From Penicillium oxalicum (lineage: Eukaryota; Ascomycota; Eurotiomycetes; Eurotiales; Aspergillaceae), in contig NC_064650.1 in the NCBI RefSeq assembly GCF_001723175.1, forward strand, positions 4,650,001-4,714,000: a DNA stretch of 64,000 bases, given 5' to 3'. Of the stretch, positions 12,009-25,600 are shown one piece after another. The translations under genes and the position numbers were made by a program. Every line of letters starts with the position of its first letter. Position 1 is the first letter of the stretch. Under the pieces are notes generated by a model. That model made no database searches, was not told where the DNA came from, and worked only from the letters and a program-made list of their open reading frames with translations.

Positions 12009-13043
12009 ATCATGAGCCCACTTTAACTTTGGGGCGCATAATCCTACTGGAGGGGCACCAACGAAACCCGTCCGATCTCGCTGTGGGCTTGCCATTTCCA
12101 TTGGCCCCCAGTGATTCTCCACACAGCACTGACACTCTCACCGCCCAAAGCAGACCAGAGACTTGGCGAGGATGTCGCTGGCAGCCATTATGGGTGCGAT
12201 GACGGGTGTCGCTGACGGCATTTGACAAGCGCACATGAATCCAGGCTCCTGAGGAGCACTTTCAGCCCGGATTGCAATATAATTATATACTCACGGTCTT
12301 CATAAATGATTTCGAGCTAAGCCTGATGGCCTACGTCCAGATAAACTTTGGTCGCGGAGCATAACTTACTGCAGCATCACTATTCTGGCCAAGCGCCGAG
12401 GCACGGATCTGAAATAAGTGCTGATGTTTGCAAAAGTTCGTCCCACAAACGCTGCAGCCCACTGGCATTGACAACAATCTGATTTGAAATCATGTTCAAA
12501 TTGATCTTGAAATAGATCTTGTCCAAAGATAAGCAGTCATCTTGCAAGCACTTCCCAGTTGCCCCGAAGGCATTAGTGTGCATCATTGATGTGATACTTT
12601 CGAATACGACGACTGGCGACATTTTGAGAGAGCCTAACTATAGACCTTAAAGATGATGATGTAATTGTGATCAATCAATCTGTTCCATTCAAGATAGCCG
12701 CAGTACTGTAGCTTTGTGGATGCCTCAGGCAGTAACACCACAGTGCCGACCTGCCCATCGACAGCTCGGTCTTGGCGATGCGAGGAGAGGCGCCGACCGC
12801 AGCTCACCAGTCTGAGCCCGCCAACAGTGATTCAGGGCAAGGCAGCCAATTTGTTGCACTGTTCGCAACACTGGATATGACGGGGCCTTGAAGCATCAAT
12901 CTTCTTTACGACTTTACCCAGACGAAGGTGTCCGTTTCCGCATCCGGCGCAATCGAAGCCGCCACGTGTGATCGGGACAGCACCAGTTCCCCCTGAAAGA
13001 TTGACTTCAATCTGATTTCTGGTGTCCAGGGCACGCTGTTAAA
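12009..13043. other. Divergent intergenic region, no gene seen
   Basis: About 1 kb between lys2 (-) and the 13044 gene (+), serving as promoter region for both. Minus-strand ORFs of 74-80 codons here have no recognisable features and are not called. Confidence 0.45.
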
Positions 13044-14903
13044 ATGATCCCTCATAGGACTACCGGCCTGCTGGCAGTGATCGTCTTTGTCGCGCTTCTC
13101 CTGTTCATATTTTCGGCATCTCCAATCCCCGAGCCGACGGTACAAGCGGAGGAAGGGGCTGATCCCAGCCCGAAGCTTCACGTCTCGATCCCCAAACTTC
13201 CGTCGTGGGGCGATTTTCATCTCCCTTCTTTCCGCGCCCCATCCCACGAGCCTCCTGCCGAGCAAACGAACAGCACCAGCGGCGAGTCGAAATGGTTCAG
13301 CACCTGGGAGTGGAAGAGCCTCTTCTCCTCGACCATTACGCTCGATGAGAACCGCTCGGCCCTACCTCCATTACGGGAACGCCGCCCGGTGTACACCTAC
13401 TACAACCCTCAGTACAACCCTAAAAAGCAGACTGGCAAGGAGCTCAAGGAATACCGGAAGGCCGATGAGAAACTTTTGCTCGCTTGGCGACGGGCCTGGT
13501 TTGCACAGGGGTTTCGCCCCGTGATTCTGACACCGGGTGACGCTATGAAAAGCCCGTATGGAGAGATTGTCCAAAGGTTGAAATTGAGCGCTGAGATGGA
13601 GAATGAGGTGTTCCGGTGGCTCGCATGGGGTCACATGGGTACGGGACTTCTCGCGGACTTTGAGTGCTTTCCCATGGCACGCTACGATGACGATCTGCTC
13701 AAGGCTTTGCGACGAGGTATGGCGCCCGAGTTCATCACACGCTTTGACAACTTCCAGGGAGGACTCTACTCGGGAGACAAGCAACGCATCAACCAAGCTA
13801 TCGAGAGCGCAGTCGCGAAACTTGAGGACAATTCCAGCTCGTTCACGGATTTGATTGATCCTGCGCTATTTCGAGTGGAGCAACCGACCGCACTGGCATA
13901 TTACAAGTCTTCAAGTATCACCTCTCTCTATCCTGCTATTCATGAGAAGATTAGTCAAAGCCCCGCGAGTGGCCGACTCCAACTCGTGGAGCTCATCAAT
14001 GCTCACCTGCACAGCACCTTCCAAAGCTCCTTCCCCGCTGGCCTAGCGGTGCTCAAGCCGTTCCGAGAGCATACAACCGCGCTTGTGGAGCCCGCCCTGC
14101 GCCTGGCCAAGGCCCTGACCTTGTGCCCGCAGTCCCCCATACCTAAATCTTGTCCGCCCAATGCTCCGGATTGTCGCCCTTGCGCTTCCGGGAAGACACC
14201 AATGCGTATCAGTCAGCCATCGGGCTTCAAGAACACCACATTCCTGTTCACGATCGGCACTTTGCCTCACCCCTACACTCTGATCAGTCTCCAAAAGAAT
14301 GCCGACACGCTGACCCCTCGTCAGATCCGTCGGGAAACTGAGCGGGATGTGTGGCTGACGGAGGTCACGCAAGAGCATCTTGGAAAGGAGCTGGGTAGCT
14401 CATCTCGGGGGGTGGTCTTCAAGCAAGTTGTAGCTGGGGAGCAGGCTGTCGCGAACTCTCTATGGATGACCGTCGAGTCCCTTCCCGCCGAGGCGGGCCA
14501 GAGCCTTCCGGCCGAGCTTCTTGATGAGTTTGAGTGGCAATTTGGGTTCCAGATCCCTCGTGGCAACGCCATCGACCCTCAGACGCCCAGTGACAAAGAG
14601 AGTGTTCAGAACAACACTCCCAGCCAGCAAGGCGTTGAGAAGGAGTATGAACTGATCAAGAAGGCCCGCGAGATCATCAAGAGTAAAGATGCCACCCACA
14701 AAAGCATCAAGGCTGTCGCCGAAGCCTGGAATCTGGCAGATACGGAAGTGTGGCGATTTGTGAAGGCGTATCAGTGAGTACTTCTTGCCCAACCGCAATT
14801 GAATACATGCTGACAAGTGCATCTTTCTTTTAGTGCCCGCGCTGTTGTAGAGCGGAAACAGTGGGAGGAGGAGGAGAAGGCCTTTTCAAGCCTTTCCACA
14901 TAA
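13044..14903 (+). CDS. Fungal type II membrane protein of unknown function
   Basis: Two exons, 13044..14773 and 14834..14903, with a GTGAGT donor and TTTTAG acceptor. They join as A-Y-H-A-R-A and encode 599 residues. Residues 8-26 (GLLAVIVFVALLLFIFSA) form a single N-terminal membrane anchor after the short basic MIPHRTT, followed by a Pro-rich stem. This is the topology of a Golgi or ER type II protein. The lumenal part contains PVYTYYNPQYNP, a basic WRRAWFAQGFRPVILTPGDA and FRWLAWGHMGTGLLADFECF, then an acidic YDDDLL. Two Cys-rich patches (LCPQSPIPKSCPP, CRPCASG) may form disulfides. The C-terminus is charged and helical, ending WEEEEKAFSSLST. The layout recalls glycosyltransferase-like proteins, but I see no diagnostic motif and assign no activity. 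It is transcribed divergently from lys2. Confidence 0.85.
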
Positions 14904-15763
14904 TTTCAGCGACCCATATACTTTGGTCCTTTGCATTTCCGGACCTCTCGAGCCTTCAAGGATTAGTCCACGGCTGTAGACTATAGCATTTCCGGCGTGT
15001 TTTGACATTTTATAGATAGGAAAACAGGAGATGGCTTTTGTCATTGAGTGACTTGAACATGAAGTAATATTCTGCGATTCTTTTACCTGTTTGTTGCCGC
15101 CTGTGTGCATAAACCTATTGGACCTTCCCAGCAGGTTCCCACCACCTATGAACGCGCGGAATAATAGGTCACAGTGTTGGGTGTTGTCTATTCGATGTTC
15201 CATTAGATTGAAATCCCTCCCTATCTGATTAATACTAATTATCTTTAGCAGGTATATGTCGTGTTTATTCCACTGAAGACGAGACTCCATCGTTCCTGGA
15301 GGAATGTTGTACGTGCATCCCACGGTACAGTATCAAGGCTCCTCACGGTGTAAGCCTTGACCGTCAGCTGTCTGGCTTACGAGAGCGGATGATGGCCCGC
15401 ACTGAGTGAACATTGCCCGATTGCTCATTGGTCAGTCGCCTCTGACCGCCTCGGTGTGTGGCGATCCCCGCACCATCGCCGATGAGGCCCCGCGGTGGAG
15501 CGGAGTGGAGGCGCGGACGAGTTTCGCTATCTCGTCCCTGGCATTCTCGCGAGTTTATAGCTGCAGCTTCTCCTCTAGGCGCTATCTTTTGATCTTTGCA
15601 TAATCTACATAGGTTGTATTTTTTCTGCGGTACCTGACTTACCTTGTGGGCTGATTGAAAATCAACATCGCAGACTGGCTTCCAGCATGATCACCCGTGG
15701 CCGCCAGTAAACGAATCCACATATTGTGCAAGTTGCCACAATTCCGTTTGAAAGCTCATCACA
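14904..15763. other. Intergenic region upstream of xanthine dehydrogenase
   Basis: 860 bp without a supported ORF. The distal half is the 3' flank of the 13044 gene. The proximal half is the xanthine dehydrogenase promoter and contains two HGATAR-type sites (listed separately). Confidence 0.45.
15527..15587. promoter_or_regulatory. Pair of GATA-factor (AreA-type) sites upstream of xanthine dehydrogenase
   Basis: AGATAG on the minus strand at 15527-15532 and again at 15582-15587, matching the HGATAR consensus of the nitrogen regulator AreA. They are 55 bp apart and about 180-240 bp before the ATG. Purine catabolism genes in aspergilli are known to be under AreA and the pathway activator UaY. 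I did not find a clear UaY palindrome (CGG-N6-CCG). Short sites like these also occur by chance. Confidence 0.35.
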
Positions 15764-18700
15764 ATGGCCCCTGCAAGCAGTACAGACTCGGACTCGGTGG
15801 AGGAGGGTCTGCAGCAGGAAAGGATCAAGTTCAACTCACTCTCGGAGTTGAGTGAAGACTGGGACGACACTATTCGGTTCTACTTGAACGGCACGAAGGT
15901 GGCGATTGACTCGGTCAACCCTGAGTTGACCCTGTTAGAATATCTCAGAGGTATTGGGTTAACAGGAACAAAGCTTGGATGTGCCGAAGGAGGCTGCGGT
16001 GCCTGCACAGTTGTAGGTGTCCCTCTCGATCAAATATGTAGGACTGTATAAGGCTAACTCTTTGGTGGCACGACTAGGTTGTTTCGCATCTCAACCAGAC
16101 AACTAAAAAAATATACCATGCGTCTGTGAACGCATGTCTTGCGCCGCTTGTCTCGGTGGACGGCAAACATGTTATCACTGTTGAAGGTATCGGCGATGTG
16201 AAGAAGCCCCATGCGATCCAGCAACGGATTGCAGTGGGAAATGGCAGTCAATGTGGATTTTGCACCCCCGGAATTGTCATGGTAAGGCCAGATTCCCTTG
16301 AGATTCTTTTTGTCGTATCTACTCTCTTGATCGAGAGATATGTTGTATTAAGCTAAATGGTATCGCAGAGTCTATATGCATTACTCCGCAACGACCCCTC
16401 ACCATCAGAGCACGCGGTGGAAGAGGCATTCGATGGCAACTTGTGTCGCTGTACAGGATACCGACCTATTCTTGATGCCGCCCAAAGCTTTAATTCACGC
16501 AACAACTGTGGCATGGCGAAAGCAAACGGTGGCTCTGGCTGCTGTATGGAAAAGAAGGACGGGGGTTGCTGCAAGAATGACTCGGCGACATCACAGGAGA
16601 CGGAAGTTGTGGAGCCAATATTCCCAGCTCCCGAGTTCAAAAAGTACAGTCCAGACACGGAGCTGATATTCCCAGCTGCTCTTCGAAAGCACACGTTCCA
16701 GCCTCTCGCATTCGGTAACAAGCGGAAGAAGTGGTACCGCCCGGTGACGGTCGAGCAGTTGTTGCAGATCAAGAACATTCATCCCGAGGCGAAATTGATA
16801 GGTGGAAGCACCGAGACGCAGATTGAGATCAAGTTCAAAGCCATGCGATACAGTGCCTCGGTTTACGTTGGTGACATTCCTGAACTACGCCAATTCACAT
16901 TCCACGATGACTGTCTCGAAATTGGTGCGAACGTGTCACTTACTGACTTGGAACAAATCTGCGATCAAGCCGTGGAGCGCTACGGACCAAACAAAGGTCA
17001 GCCTTTCAGGGCTATCAAGAAACAGCTGGCTTACTTTGCTGGTCGTCAAATCAGAAATGTTGCTTCCCCGGCTGGTAACCTGGCGACCGCGTCTCCCATT
17101 TCTGATCTGAACCCAGTTTTCGTTGCGACCAATACGATCTTGGTTGCGAAATCGCTCAAGGGAGAGAAAGAAATTCCAATGACTGAATTCTTCCAGGGCT
17201 ATCGCAAAACGGCGCTGGCCCCGGATGCGATCATTGCCAGTCTTCGAATCCCCATTGCCCAGGAAAAAGGGGAGTATATCCGCGCTTACAAACAAGCCAA
17301 GAGAAAGGATGACGATATCGCCATTGTTAACTCAGCGCTGCGTGTGTCTCTGTCTGAAAAGAACGAGGTCACAAGCTGTAACCTCGTCTTTGGTGGCATG
17401 GCTGCAATGACAGTATCAGCTAAAAAGGCGCAAGATGCACTGATTGGAAAGAAGTTAGCCAATCCCGAAACACTTGAGGCGGTGATGGCCGCGTTGGAAG
17501 AGGACTTTAACCTTCCGTATGGCGTTCCAGGTGGTATGGCCACCTACCGAAAATCCCTCGCCATGGGATTCTTCTATCGCTTCTACCATGATGTCCTCTC
17601 CGGATTGGAAGTAAAGGAAACTGACATTGATGCGGACGTTGTCGCTGAAATCGAGAGAGCTATTTCCACTGGTGCAAAAGATCACGAAGCTTCCGTCGCT
17701 TACCAACAAAAGATTCTGGGTAAAGCTACTCCTCACGTCGCCGCGCTCAAGCAATCTACAGGCTCGGCTCAGTACACCGATGATATTCCCGTTCAACAGA
17801 ACGAGCTTTTCGCCTGCCTTGTTCTCTCGACGAAAGCACATGCGAAGATCCTGAGCGTCGATCCGTCGGCAGCTCTGGAAATTCCGGGTGTCGTCGACTA
17901 CGTTGATCACAAGGACCTGCCAAACGAACAGGCCAACTGGTGGGGAGCGCCTGTCTCCGACGAGACATTCTTTGCAGTCGACAAGGTCACCACTGCGGGT
18001 CAACCCATCGGTGTGATTGTGGCACAGACAGCAAAGCTTGCCGAGGAAGGCATGAGAGCTGTAAAGATTGAGTATGAAGATCTTCCAGTCATTTTGAGCA
18101 TGGAAGAAGCGATTGAAGCCGAGTCATTTTTTGGTCACTATCGGTACATCAAGACAGGTGATGTGGAGGAGGCCTTCAGTCAAGCCGATCACGTTTTCAC
18201 AGGTGTCTCCCGCATGGGTGGCCAGGAACATTTCTATTTGGAGACCCAGGCTTGTGTGGCTATCCCCAAGCCTGAAGACGGTGAAATGGAAATTTGGAGT
18301 GGCACGCAGAATCCCACCGAGACGTAAGTTTGCAAAAATTTCCGCGAGGGGTGCTCACTAGAATTTATTCTGACATGAAAAATCGATAGCCAAACCTACG
18401 TTGCTCAAGTCTGTGGGGTTGCCGCTAACAAGGTGGTCTCTCGGGTGAAGCGACTTGGAGGCGGATTTGGTGGCAAGGAGAGTCGATCTATCCAGCTGGC
18501 TGGAATTTGCGCTGCCGCCGCCAAAAAGCTCAACCGACCTGTGCGGTGTATGCTTAACCGTGACGAGGATATCCTAACCTCTGGTCAGCGACATCCATTC
18601 CTCTGCCGATGGAAGGTTGGCGTCACCAAAGAAGGCAAGTTACTTGCTCTAGACGCCGACGTCTTTGCCAACGGTGGTCACACTCAAGACTTGTCTGGTG

Positions 18701-20073
18701 CCGTCGTTGAGCGAAGCTTGTCCCACATTGATGGAGTCTACAAGATTCCCAATCTTCATGTGCGTGGGCGGGTCTGCAAGACAAACACCGTTTCCAACAC
18801 AGCGTTCCGTGGCTTCGGTGGACCGCAGGGTCTTTTCTTCGCCGAGTCCTACATCTCCGAGATAGCCGACCACCTTAACATTTCACCGGAGCGTATGCGT
18901 GAAATCAATATGTACCAGCCCGGCGAAAAGACCCACTTCAACCAGGAACTCAAGGACTGGTACGTGCCTCTAATGTACAAGCAAGTCCTGGAGGAGAGCA
19001 ACTATGTGGAACGCCGCAAGGCTGTCGAAGAGTACAACAAGCAGCACAAGTGGTCCAAGCGCGGTATGGCTATTGTACCTACCAAGTTTGGAATCTCTTT
19101 CACTGCGCTCTTTTTGAATCAGGCCGGTGCCTTGGTTCATATCTACCACGACGGAAGTGTTCTCGTAGCTCATGGAGGCGTCGAGATGGGTCAGGGTCTA
19201 CATACAAAGATGACCATGATCGCAGCAGAGGCGCTCGGAGTGCCCCAAGAAAATGTGTTCATCTCAGAGACGGCGACAAACACAGTGGCCAACACATCCT
19301 CAACAGCAGCGTCTGCAAGCTCTGATCTGAACGGATACGCCATCTTCAACGCCTGTGAGCAGCTGAATGAACGACTTCGGCCCTTCCGCGAGAAGATGCC
19401 GAATGCAACCATGGCGGAACTCGCGCATGCCGCCTACTTTGCCCGAGTCAACCTCTCCGCGCAGGGCTACTACCGAACTCCAGACATTGGATATGTCTGG
19501 GGTGAAAACTCCGGCCAGATGTTCTTCTACTTCACCCAGGGTGTCACCGCCGCCGAAGTTCAAATCGACACCTTGACCGGAGATTGGACCCCACTACGCG
19601 CCGATATCAAAATGGACGTGGGCCGCACAATCAACCCTTCCATCGACTACGGTCAAATCGAGGGCGCATACGTTCAAGGTCAAGGCCTCTTCACCACCGA
19701 AGAAAGTCTTTGGCACCGCGCATCAGGCCAGATCTTCACTCGCGGGCCGGGCAATTACAAAATCCCCGGCTTCCGCGACATTCCTCAGGTCTTCAACGTG
19801 AGTCTCTTGAAAGACGTCGAGTGGGAGAATCTCAGGACAATTCAACGTTCTCGTGGTATCGGTGAACCACCTCTTTTCATGGGCAGCGCGGCGTTTTTCG
19901 CAATTCGGGACGCTCTCAAGGCTGCACGGAAGCAATGGGGCGTGGAGGAGGTGTTGAGCCTGATCAGTCCTGCTACCCCGGAACGTATCCGCATCAGCTG
20001 CGCTGATCCGATTGTGGAGCGAGCTCGGGTCACGCCCAAGGAAGGGGAGAAGAGTTTCTTTGTCGCTATATAA
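15764..20073 (+). CDS. hxA: Xanthine dehydrogenase (purine hydroxylase I)
   Basis: Molybdo-flavoenzyme oxidising hypoxanthine and xanthine to urate with NAD+, for use of purines as nitrogen source. Exons 15764..16012, 16078..16281, 16369..18323 and 18390..20073 encode 1363 residues. Domains in order: plant-type 2Fe-2S ([11 protein letters not shown] near 75-83), second 2Fe-2S (QCGFCTPG near 141 and [11 protein letters not shown] near 175), FAD domain (LIGGSTETQ near 294), then the molybdopterin domain. That last part has GGGFGGKES near 826, [18 protein letters not shown] near 1068 and the catalytic-Glu motif GIGEPPLF near 1292. All cofactor motifs look intact. A Cys-rich insert after the second Fe-S domain ([15 protein letters not shown]) is typical of fungal enzymes. 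The symbol follows the Aspergillus orthologue; assignment to hxA rather than the related hxnS is by overall similarity. Confidence 0.95.
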
Positions 20074-20426
20074 GGTTGGTGTTTATATTCGCATTGATAT
20101 GTGTTCATGGCTACTGGTATGCATTGATGTCGGCGAGAGTCAATTTTGATTTTCTTTCATGATGATTTTATCGTTCTAGTAGCACTAGATACCGCTAGGT
20201 GGAGAACCTGGAAGGTAGTTTGTGAGCTCAATTGTAATTGTTCTAGGTCATGGGTAGATATATTTCTTCGTCTATAAAGGGATAAGATGGTAATCGAGGT
20301 ATTATGTATCAGATTCATGGCCGGAATTCTAGAGGGCAGCAAACTTCTCCCAGTAAAGAAGTCAGTACAACGCAAAGTACATTAGGAAACGAGTGTTCGA
20401 ATGAGGTAATCGTGAAGGCATTGAGA
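20074..20426. other. Short convergent intergenic region
   Basis: About 350 bp between the stop codons of xanthine dehydrogenase (+) and prm1 (-). It contains both 3' ends and no ORF of interest. Confidence 0.5.
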
Positions 20427-22655
20427 TCATCCTTTCTTCCCACCATACTCGATGTAATTGCTCTTTCGTAAAGTCGGCTCTCCCTCGACGCTGAGCGCTG
20501 ACTCGTAGTTCCTTTGTCCCGCGAATCCCAGTTTCTCATCGCTGATTATTGTCGGCTCAGACCGGTCTTGTGCAGAACGGGTACCTGTCGTGTCGTAATG
20601 CGAGCCCGCTTGCTCGTGGCCAAGATCTCCTCCTGAGACGCTTCTTAGGGGAATGTCTGCCTGACCTCGGACTTGTGAGCCTGTAGCAGAGACTCCGCCA
20701 CCTGGGCCCGAATGGCTAAAGGTAGGATCGATGGCATGGCCGCCTCCATTGCCTCGGCTTTTATCGCGACCCCAAAACAGGGCCATTGCACGGATGATAC
20801 CAATTAAAGCAATCACAACCCAGACGCAGAGAATAGCGCAGGCGATGAAAGTCTCTGTGCGCAGGCCTTCTTTCGACTTGTCGATGACCTTTTGGACCAC
20901 TTCGGTGATTTTGTTGGAGGTCGAATCGCCCGCATCGGCGAGGAAACTTGCGGAAGGGTTTGCGTCTTGGGAAACGCTATCCTTGGCACCCTGGGAGAAC
21001 GTATCGTTTGGCAGCAGGGGAAAATCAACGTGGGCATGATCATGGACCCAAGTAAGACCTTTCTCAATACTATCAATTTTCAGCCCGATCAGACAGTTGA
21101 ACAGGTCTTGAACGGGCTTTTCGAGCAGCGTTCCACCAAAGGTATCATTTAACACGCCCATTGTCTTATCGACAAAGGTCACGAGTGTGTTGTTAACTGC
21201 AGTAGTACTGGTGTTGACCCATCCGAGGAGCTTCTGGTTGATATCATTGTCCATAGAGAGAATGACCCGATTGGCATCGGTCGCCCATGCAGTCGAGGCA
21301 TTTTCCAAAGACCCTACAACTTTGTCGGCGAAGACGCCCACTTCTGCGCTGAGCTCTGGCACCGTTTTTTCAATGCTCTTCAGCAGAATGAATTGAAACA
21401 AGCATGAGAGGAGAGCTGCAATGGCGAGAGCGAGAACGAAGAGAGCCGGTAATGAGGTCGCGTAAGCTATGGCCCAACGGACGAGAATCTGGCGGCGACT
21501 GTTGCTAAAATGGCTTGCTGCCTTGATACCCGCTGCTGCAGTGTAAGGCCGAGAGACAATGTAGACGACATCCATGGGGTCGTGAGCTTCTTTGCGGACC
21601 AGCTGGGAGCGTTCCTTCATCTGGCGCCATTTGCGGATTTCCTGCCACGCAACGGGAATGCAGACAAGTACGGCCAAGATGGTCACCACGATGATGAAGG
21701 CGGTTCGCGCCGTGCTGGCCAGGTCGCCCACTCCATCAAAGAAATCGTTGATTCCATGGTTGTCGCTGCAGAATGACAGCTGCTGCTTTTGAGGAACCGG
21801 GAGCGCGCTCCGGTCAAAGGTGTACACACCCAATGATTCGTTCACTAGCTTCTTTACCTCCTCGAACGGGAATCGGATCACGTTCTCAGTGAAATTTTGA
21901 ACTTGGTCGAAGGTGGGGAGGCTATCATCCAGCTTGTCGAGCTTGGTATCGATTGACGAAGGCAAAGAGAGGTCATCCAACTTTTTCAGCGAGTCACCGA
22001 TGTTCAGTTTTGGAATGTCCGCGCCAAACGCGCTCGCAGCCGAATTAACAAAGCCTGCAAAGTCATTGAGAGCATTCTCGAAGGAGTTGACTCCCTTTTC
22101 GATGTCTTTGACAGCACCTTTGATAGTGGAATTCAGGAAGTCGGTCACATCCTCGATCATCGCAGTTGCGACATGCACTGAGCCTCGCACGACCATAGTT
22201 GCAAGACAGAGATATGTCTGGTACATCATCTTTATCACGAAGAGAATGATCTCTTCCACGCCGGTGATGGTCAACAGGAGCATTGACTTGAGACCTCGCA
22301 CAGCATGCTCCACTCCCGAGGCTGTGAGCTCGTTGACCCCCGTCGATAGATAGTGTGGCATAGAAGCCATGGTACTGCCCATCGACTCCACTGAAGTGCA
22401 TGCCGATAGTGCCTCACGTCGGGCCGAGTCCATGCCATGTCGAACATCCCCAATTGCGATTAGAACACGGGCTAGCACCAAAGCCAGTAATATCGTCCAG
22501 CGATTGATCCAGACTTGGGAGAGTCGCGCTCGAAGGCCCAGATATGGGGTCAACCCATCTGGATGTAAAGGAATGATATGCCCATTTGATGGATCGTGGG
22601 CACCGTAGGGAGGTAGCAGGGGAAACACGGAGCGCCCTGCGCGCGAGAAAATCAT
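20427..22655 (-). CDS. prm1: Plasma membrane fusion protein Prm1
   Basis: Multi-pass protein that stabilises the plasma-membrane fusion step during mating and hyphal or germling fusion. A single exon of 742 residues starts at the ATG at 22655 ([18 protein letters not shown]), which matches the usual Prm1 N-terminus. The open frame extends 32 codons further up, but that part looks unlike the family. Several membrane segments are visible: [18 protein letters not shown] near residues 44-61, [33 protein letters not shown] and [18 protein letters not shown] near the C-terminus. They flank two large extracytoplasmic loops rich in N-x-S/T sites and amphipathic heptads ([17 protein letters not shown]). 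The cytoplasmic tail is low complexity and polar. It is convergent with hxA. Confidence 0.92.
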   Translation of the reverse strand: MIFSRAGRSVFPLLPPYGAHDPSNGHIIPLHPDGLTPYLGLRARLSQVWINRWTILLALVLARVLIAIGDVRHGMDSARREALSACTSVESMGSTMASMPHYLSTGVNELTASGVEHAVRGLKSMLLLTITGVEEIILFVIKMMYQTYLCLATMVVRGSVHVATAMIEDVTDFLNSTIKGAVKDIEKGVNSFENALNDFAGFVNSAASAFGADIPKLNIGDSLKKLDDLSLPSSIDTKLDKLDDSLPTFDQVQNFTENVIRFPFEEVKKLVNESLGVYTFDRSALPVPQKQQLSFCSDNHGINDFFDGVGDLASTARTAFIIVVTILAVLVCIPVAWQEIRKWRQMKERSQLVRKEAHDPMDVVYIVSRPYTAAAGIKAASHFSNSRRQILVRWAIAYATSLPALFVLALAIAALLSCLFQFILLKSIEKTVPELSAEVGVFADKVVGSLENASTAWATDANRVILSMDNDINQKLLGWVNTSTTAVNNTLVTFVDKTMGVLNDTFGGTLLEKPVQDLFNCLIGLKIDSIEKGLTWVHDHAHVDFPLLPNDTFSQGAKDSVSQDANPSASFLADAGDSTSNKITEVVQKVIDKSKEGLRTETFIACAILCVWVVIALIGIIRAMALFWGRDKSRGNGGGHAIDPTFSHSGPGGGVSATGSQVRGQADIPLRSVSGGDLGHEQAGSHYDTTGTRSAQDRSEPTIISDEKLGFAGQRNYESALSVEGEPTLRKSNYIEYGGKKG

Positions 22656-25600
22656 GATGTGTACTGCTTGAGGATCGCCTTGGAATTCGACGACCAGCAG
22701 AGAATGAGGAACGTCGGGGTCTATGTATGGGCAGAAATGCGGCGTCACCACACGGCCACCGGCAAAGAGCCCGCTGCTCGTTTAATATCAATCAGCCCAA
22801 GAAAGACCAAGGCTTCACTAGCAGTATCTGAGCGTTGTCGGATGGGTGGCAAACAAGTGGCGGGCCAGTCAACAAGAGGCTGGTTGTAGGCAGCAAATGA
22901 GGAAGTTTTCAGTCAAAGTGCACTGGAGCCTGAGTCGAAAGAAGAGAAGACTGTTCCAAAAAGGTCCAAGCAGCCCACTCTGACAAAGAAGAAAAATATT
23001 CAGATGTTGAAGGCCGAGCCCCAGACACAGGGAGATTGAATGATGATCAAATACATTTCCAACAATGACCACTCTACGGTTATTTTTGGTACCCAGCGCT
23101 AAATTGGCCGTCTGGAGACAGGATGTTTGTATCCATTCTGTAGCAGCAGGCGACCAGAAGACCAGTCCCGAGGGAGAGTGGCCGCCTGGAACAAACAAAG
23201 GCCTTTGGAGAAGAACCCAGGGGAAAGAAGCAGGTATCACGATCCACGATTGATCGGACGAGGCGTTGTTTCATGCGTTCATTCAACGCCTCTCCGGGCG
23301 CTAAAAGTTCGACAGCTTTTTGCATTGTGGAGGTTGGCAGGGGTGCATTGGGTGAACAAAAGGTGGTCCTGGACTCCGTTGGGCGCTTAGTGCCTCTGGA
23401 CTCAGAGCCAATCATCCGAGTCTGACAGCGTCATTCTCGGACAGCCGAATGATTCATTAGCACCATCCACACGAGATCATCTTGCAGGGGGGTTCAAAGC
23501 CGTATCCTAACGAGAAAGTGGTGGTGGTCGGAGGAATCAGGTAAGTCTGATTAAGCAGAGCGTTAGGGAGGACTGGAAGGTCAATTTCAGCTTAGGCCCT
23601 TTTCGGGCTTGTCATGTGCCTTCCACTCAGCGCATCCAGCATCGCCAGGTGACACCAATGAAAACCTCTTGCCCTGGCGATCGACAATGGAAATGTCAAA
23701 ATAAAGCCAATCCTATACATCCATGAGTCAATCCATGGATGAGCACTGCCCTTGTGCGGAATCCAATTGAATGACCACCGTGGCGTTGCTCCACTTGGTA
23801 TCCATGCGGGGAGTGACGCCTTGACAAATTGGCAGTCCAGTCACGAGGAAGGGCGGTGTGCGCACTGGGCACGGCCGGTTGATTACGTCAGTGGACCTGC
23901 GGCCACTGAAATTTGGGAAGATTGTCAAAGTCGATGTACAATCAACCAATTGATGTCTTCAGCATTCGATCCTTTCCTTATTCCTTCGGGCGCTGCTCGA
24001 GGTCGGTAGGCTTAAACACCAAGGAGACACCGACACGTCTTTGAATCTCCTCATTACCTAATTATTAATAAAAGGTGGCTATCTAAAGTTGCTGAATACC
24101 CGTCCTACTTCCGTTGGCATGTGCTCAAGTGGGGATGGTGCTAATTCTCCATGTGGAAATATATACATTCGGAGTTCTGAACTACCTCAAGAGGTAATAG
24201 TCTCCACCTTTAGGTAGATCCTCGCTCTCGCTGTGCAAGTCAATGGCTTTCTTTGATAGGCCCAGTACTCAGACAAAGCCATGTGTGGTCACCTCTCTAT
24301 CTATGGAAGTATTCAAGTGAAACAAGGTAAAATCGACAGGGTTCCAAATTAAGGTCTCCAAGGACTGATTTTGTCTGGATAATTAGGCACAAGGTACATT
24401 TAATTAAACCCACTACCGAGGCAGTTTAGGCCTTCGAGATGTTTCTTGCATGTATTGATTCTATTCATACCTGTAAGAGAATAGGAGCTGATTTCCCTGT
24501 AGTTCGCAAAGCTTAGGATTGACCTGATCTGGGGATTTCCACTTTGTGTGACAGGCAGCTCACTCGTGAGGTTGGTGTCTGGGCTTAGCTGCACGACAAG
24601 CCTTCAGATCACGCTGTCAGATTCCCCGTCAACCATTTAGGTAGCTTTCAAATGCCTATCCAAATAAATAAGATGGGATAAAAGATTACGAACATGAATT
24701 ATGTTGAGTATAATCATGTGAAGCTTTCACCGTAGCATAACAACTTCAGTCTCAACCGAGTACCTCAGAACAAAGAATAAGAAAGTGCTCAAGCCAAACC
24801 GGTGGAATACATCATTAAAAGAATCTACAACTCAGCAGCTACTGAAGACCAAATTGCTTTTTCATGCCTGTATGCATTAGCAGACGTAACCGATACATAC
24901 TGCTCACGGGCAAAGAATTTCACTACTACTAGTAGTACGGGCTCCAGAGAGCAAGCGGGATGATGCGTCGTAAATCTCAAAGAAAATTTCATATCAACAT
25001 AGGAATGAAACCTAGGGCCTGATAATACCGAGCGCTTACTATACTAGAAGTTCTCATGCGTTATTTGATATTTTGTTAAGCAGTGGAGCTACTTAGATGC
25101 TAGATACATCAAGGTACTGTCTATGGAAGCTTCGTGTACGTTGTTGATTTAGTTAGTGTTGAAATCCGGAACCGGCTCGGTTAGTAGCTACCTAGTGATT
25201 CCAGATGTTCGATTGTTTATTTCAACCTCATCAGAAGGCAGAATCAAAGAGGAGCACCTCGATCAGTAAATTTCTATTTGCCAGACTGCATTCAGATGCA
25301 GTGTTAATTTGTACGAGGTCATTAACAGTTTATGAATTCACAAGTTCATATTTGCGTTTCAAAGGAAGAGATAATGTTTGCTCCAAGCCATTCGAGCATG
25401 TTCTTAGGGGTGCCTGTGGCTGTTTGTTGTTTGTTTGTGATTGATACATCTAGGAAATTCCATGTTTCTCTCGACACTAGCTCTATTTACTTTGCATATC
25501 TATTCAAGGCCGCCGCGTCTTTTCCACTTCACATTTAGTTTCTACCAGGACGCACCTTTGCGTTTACTTACATTACTTCAGTACATGATCTTACTCTCCC

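Noticed and set aside
17455..18003. 182-codon antisense ORF within xanthine dehydrogenase
   Set aside because: Shadow of the XDH codons. Composition explained by the sense gene.
22656..22751. N-terminal extension of Prm1 by 32 codons
   Set aside because: The extension contains an unrelated sequence, and the family's usual start (FSRxGRSVFP) lies at the internal Met.
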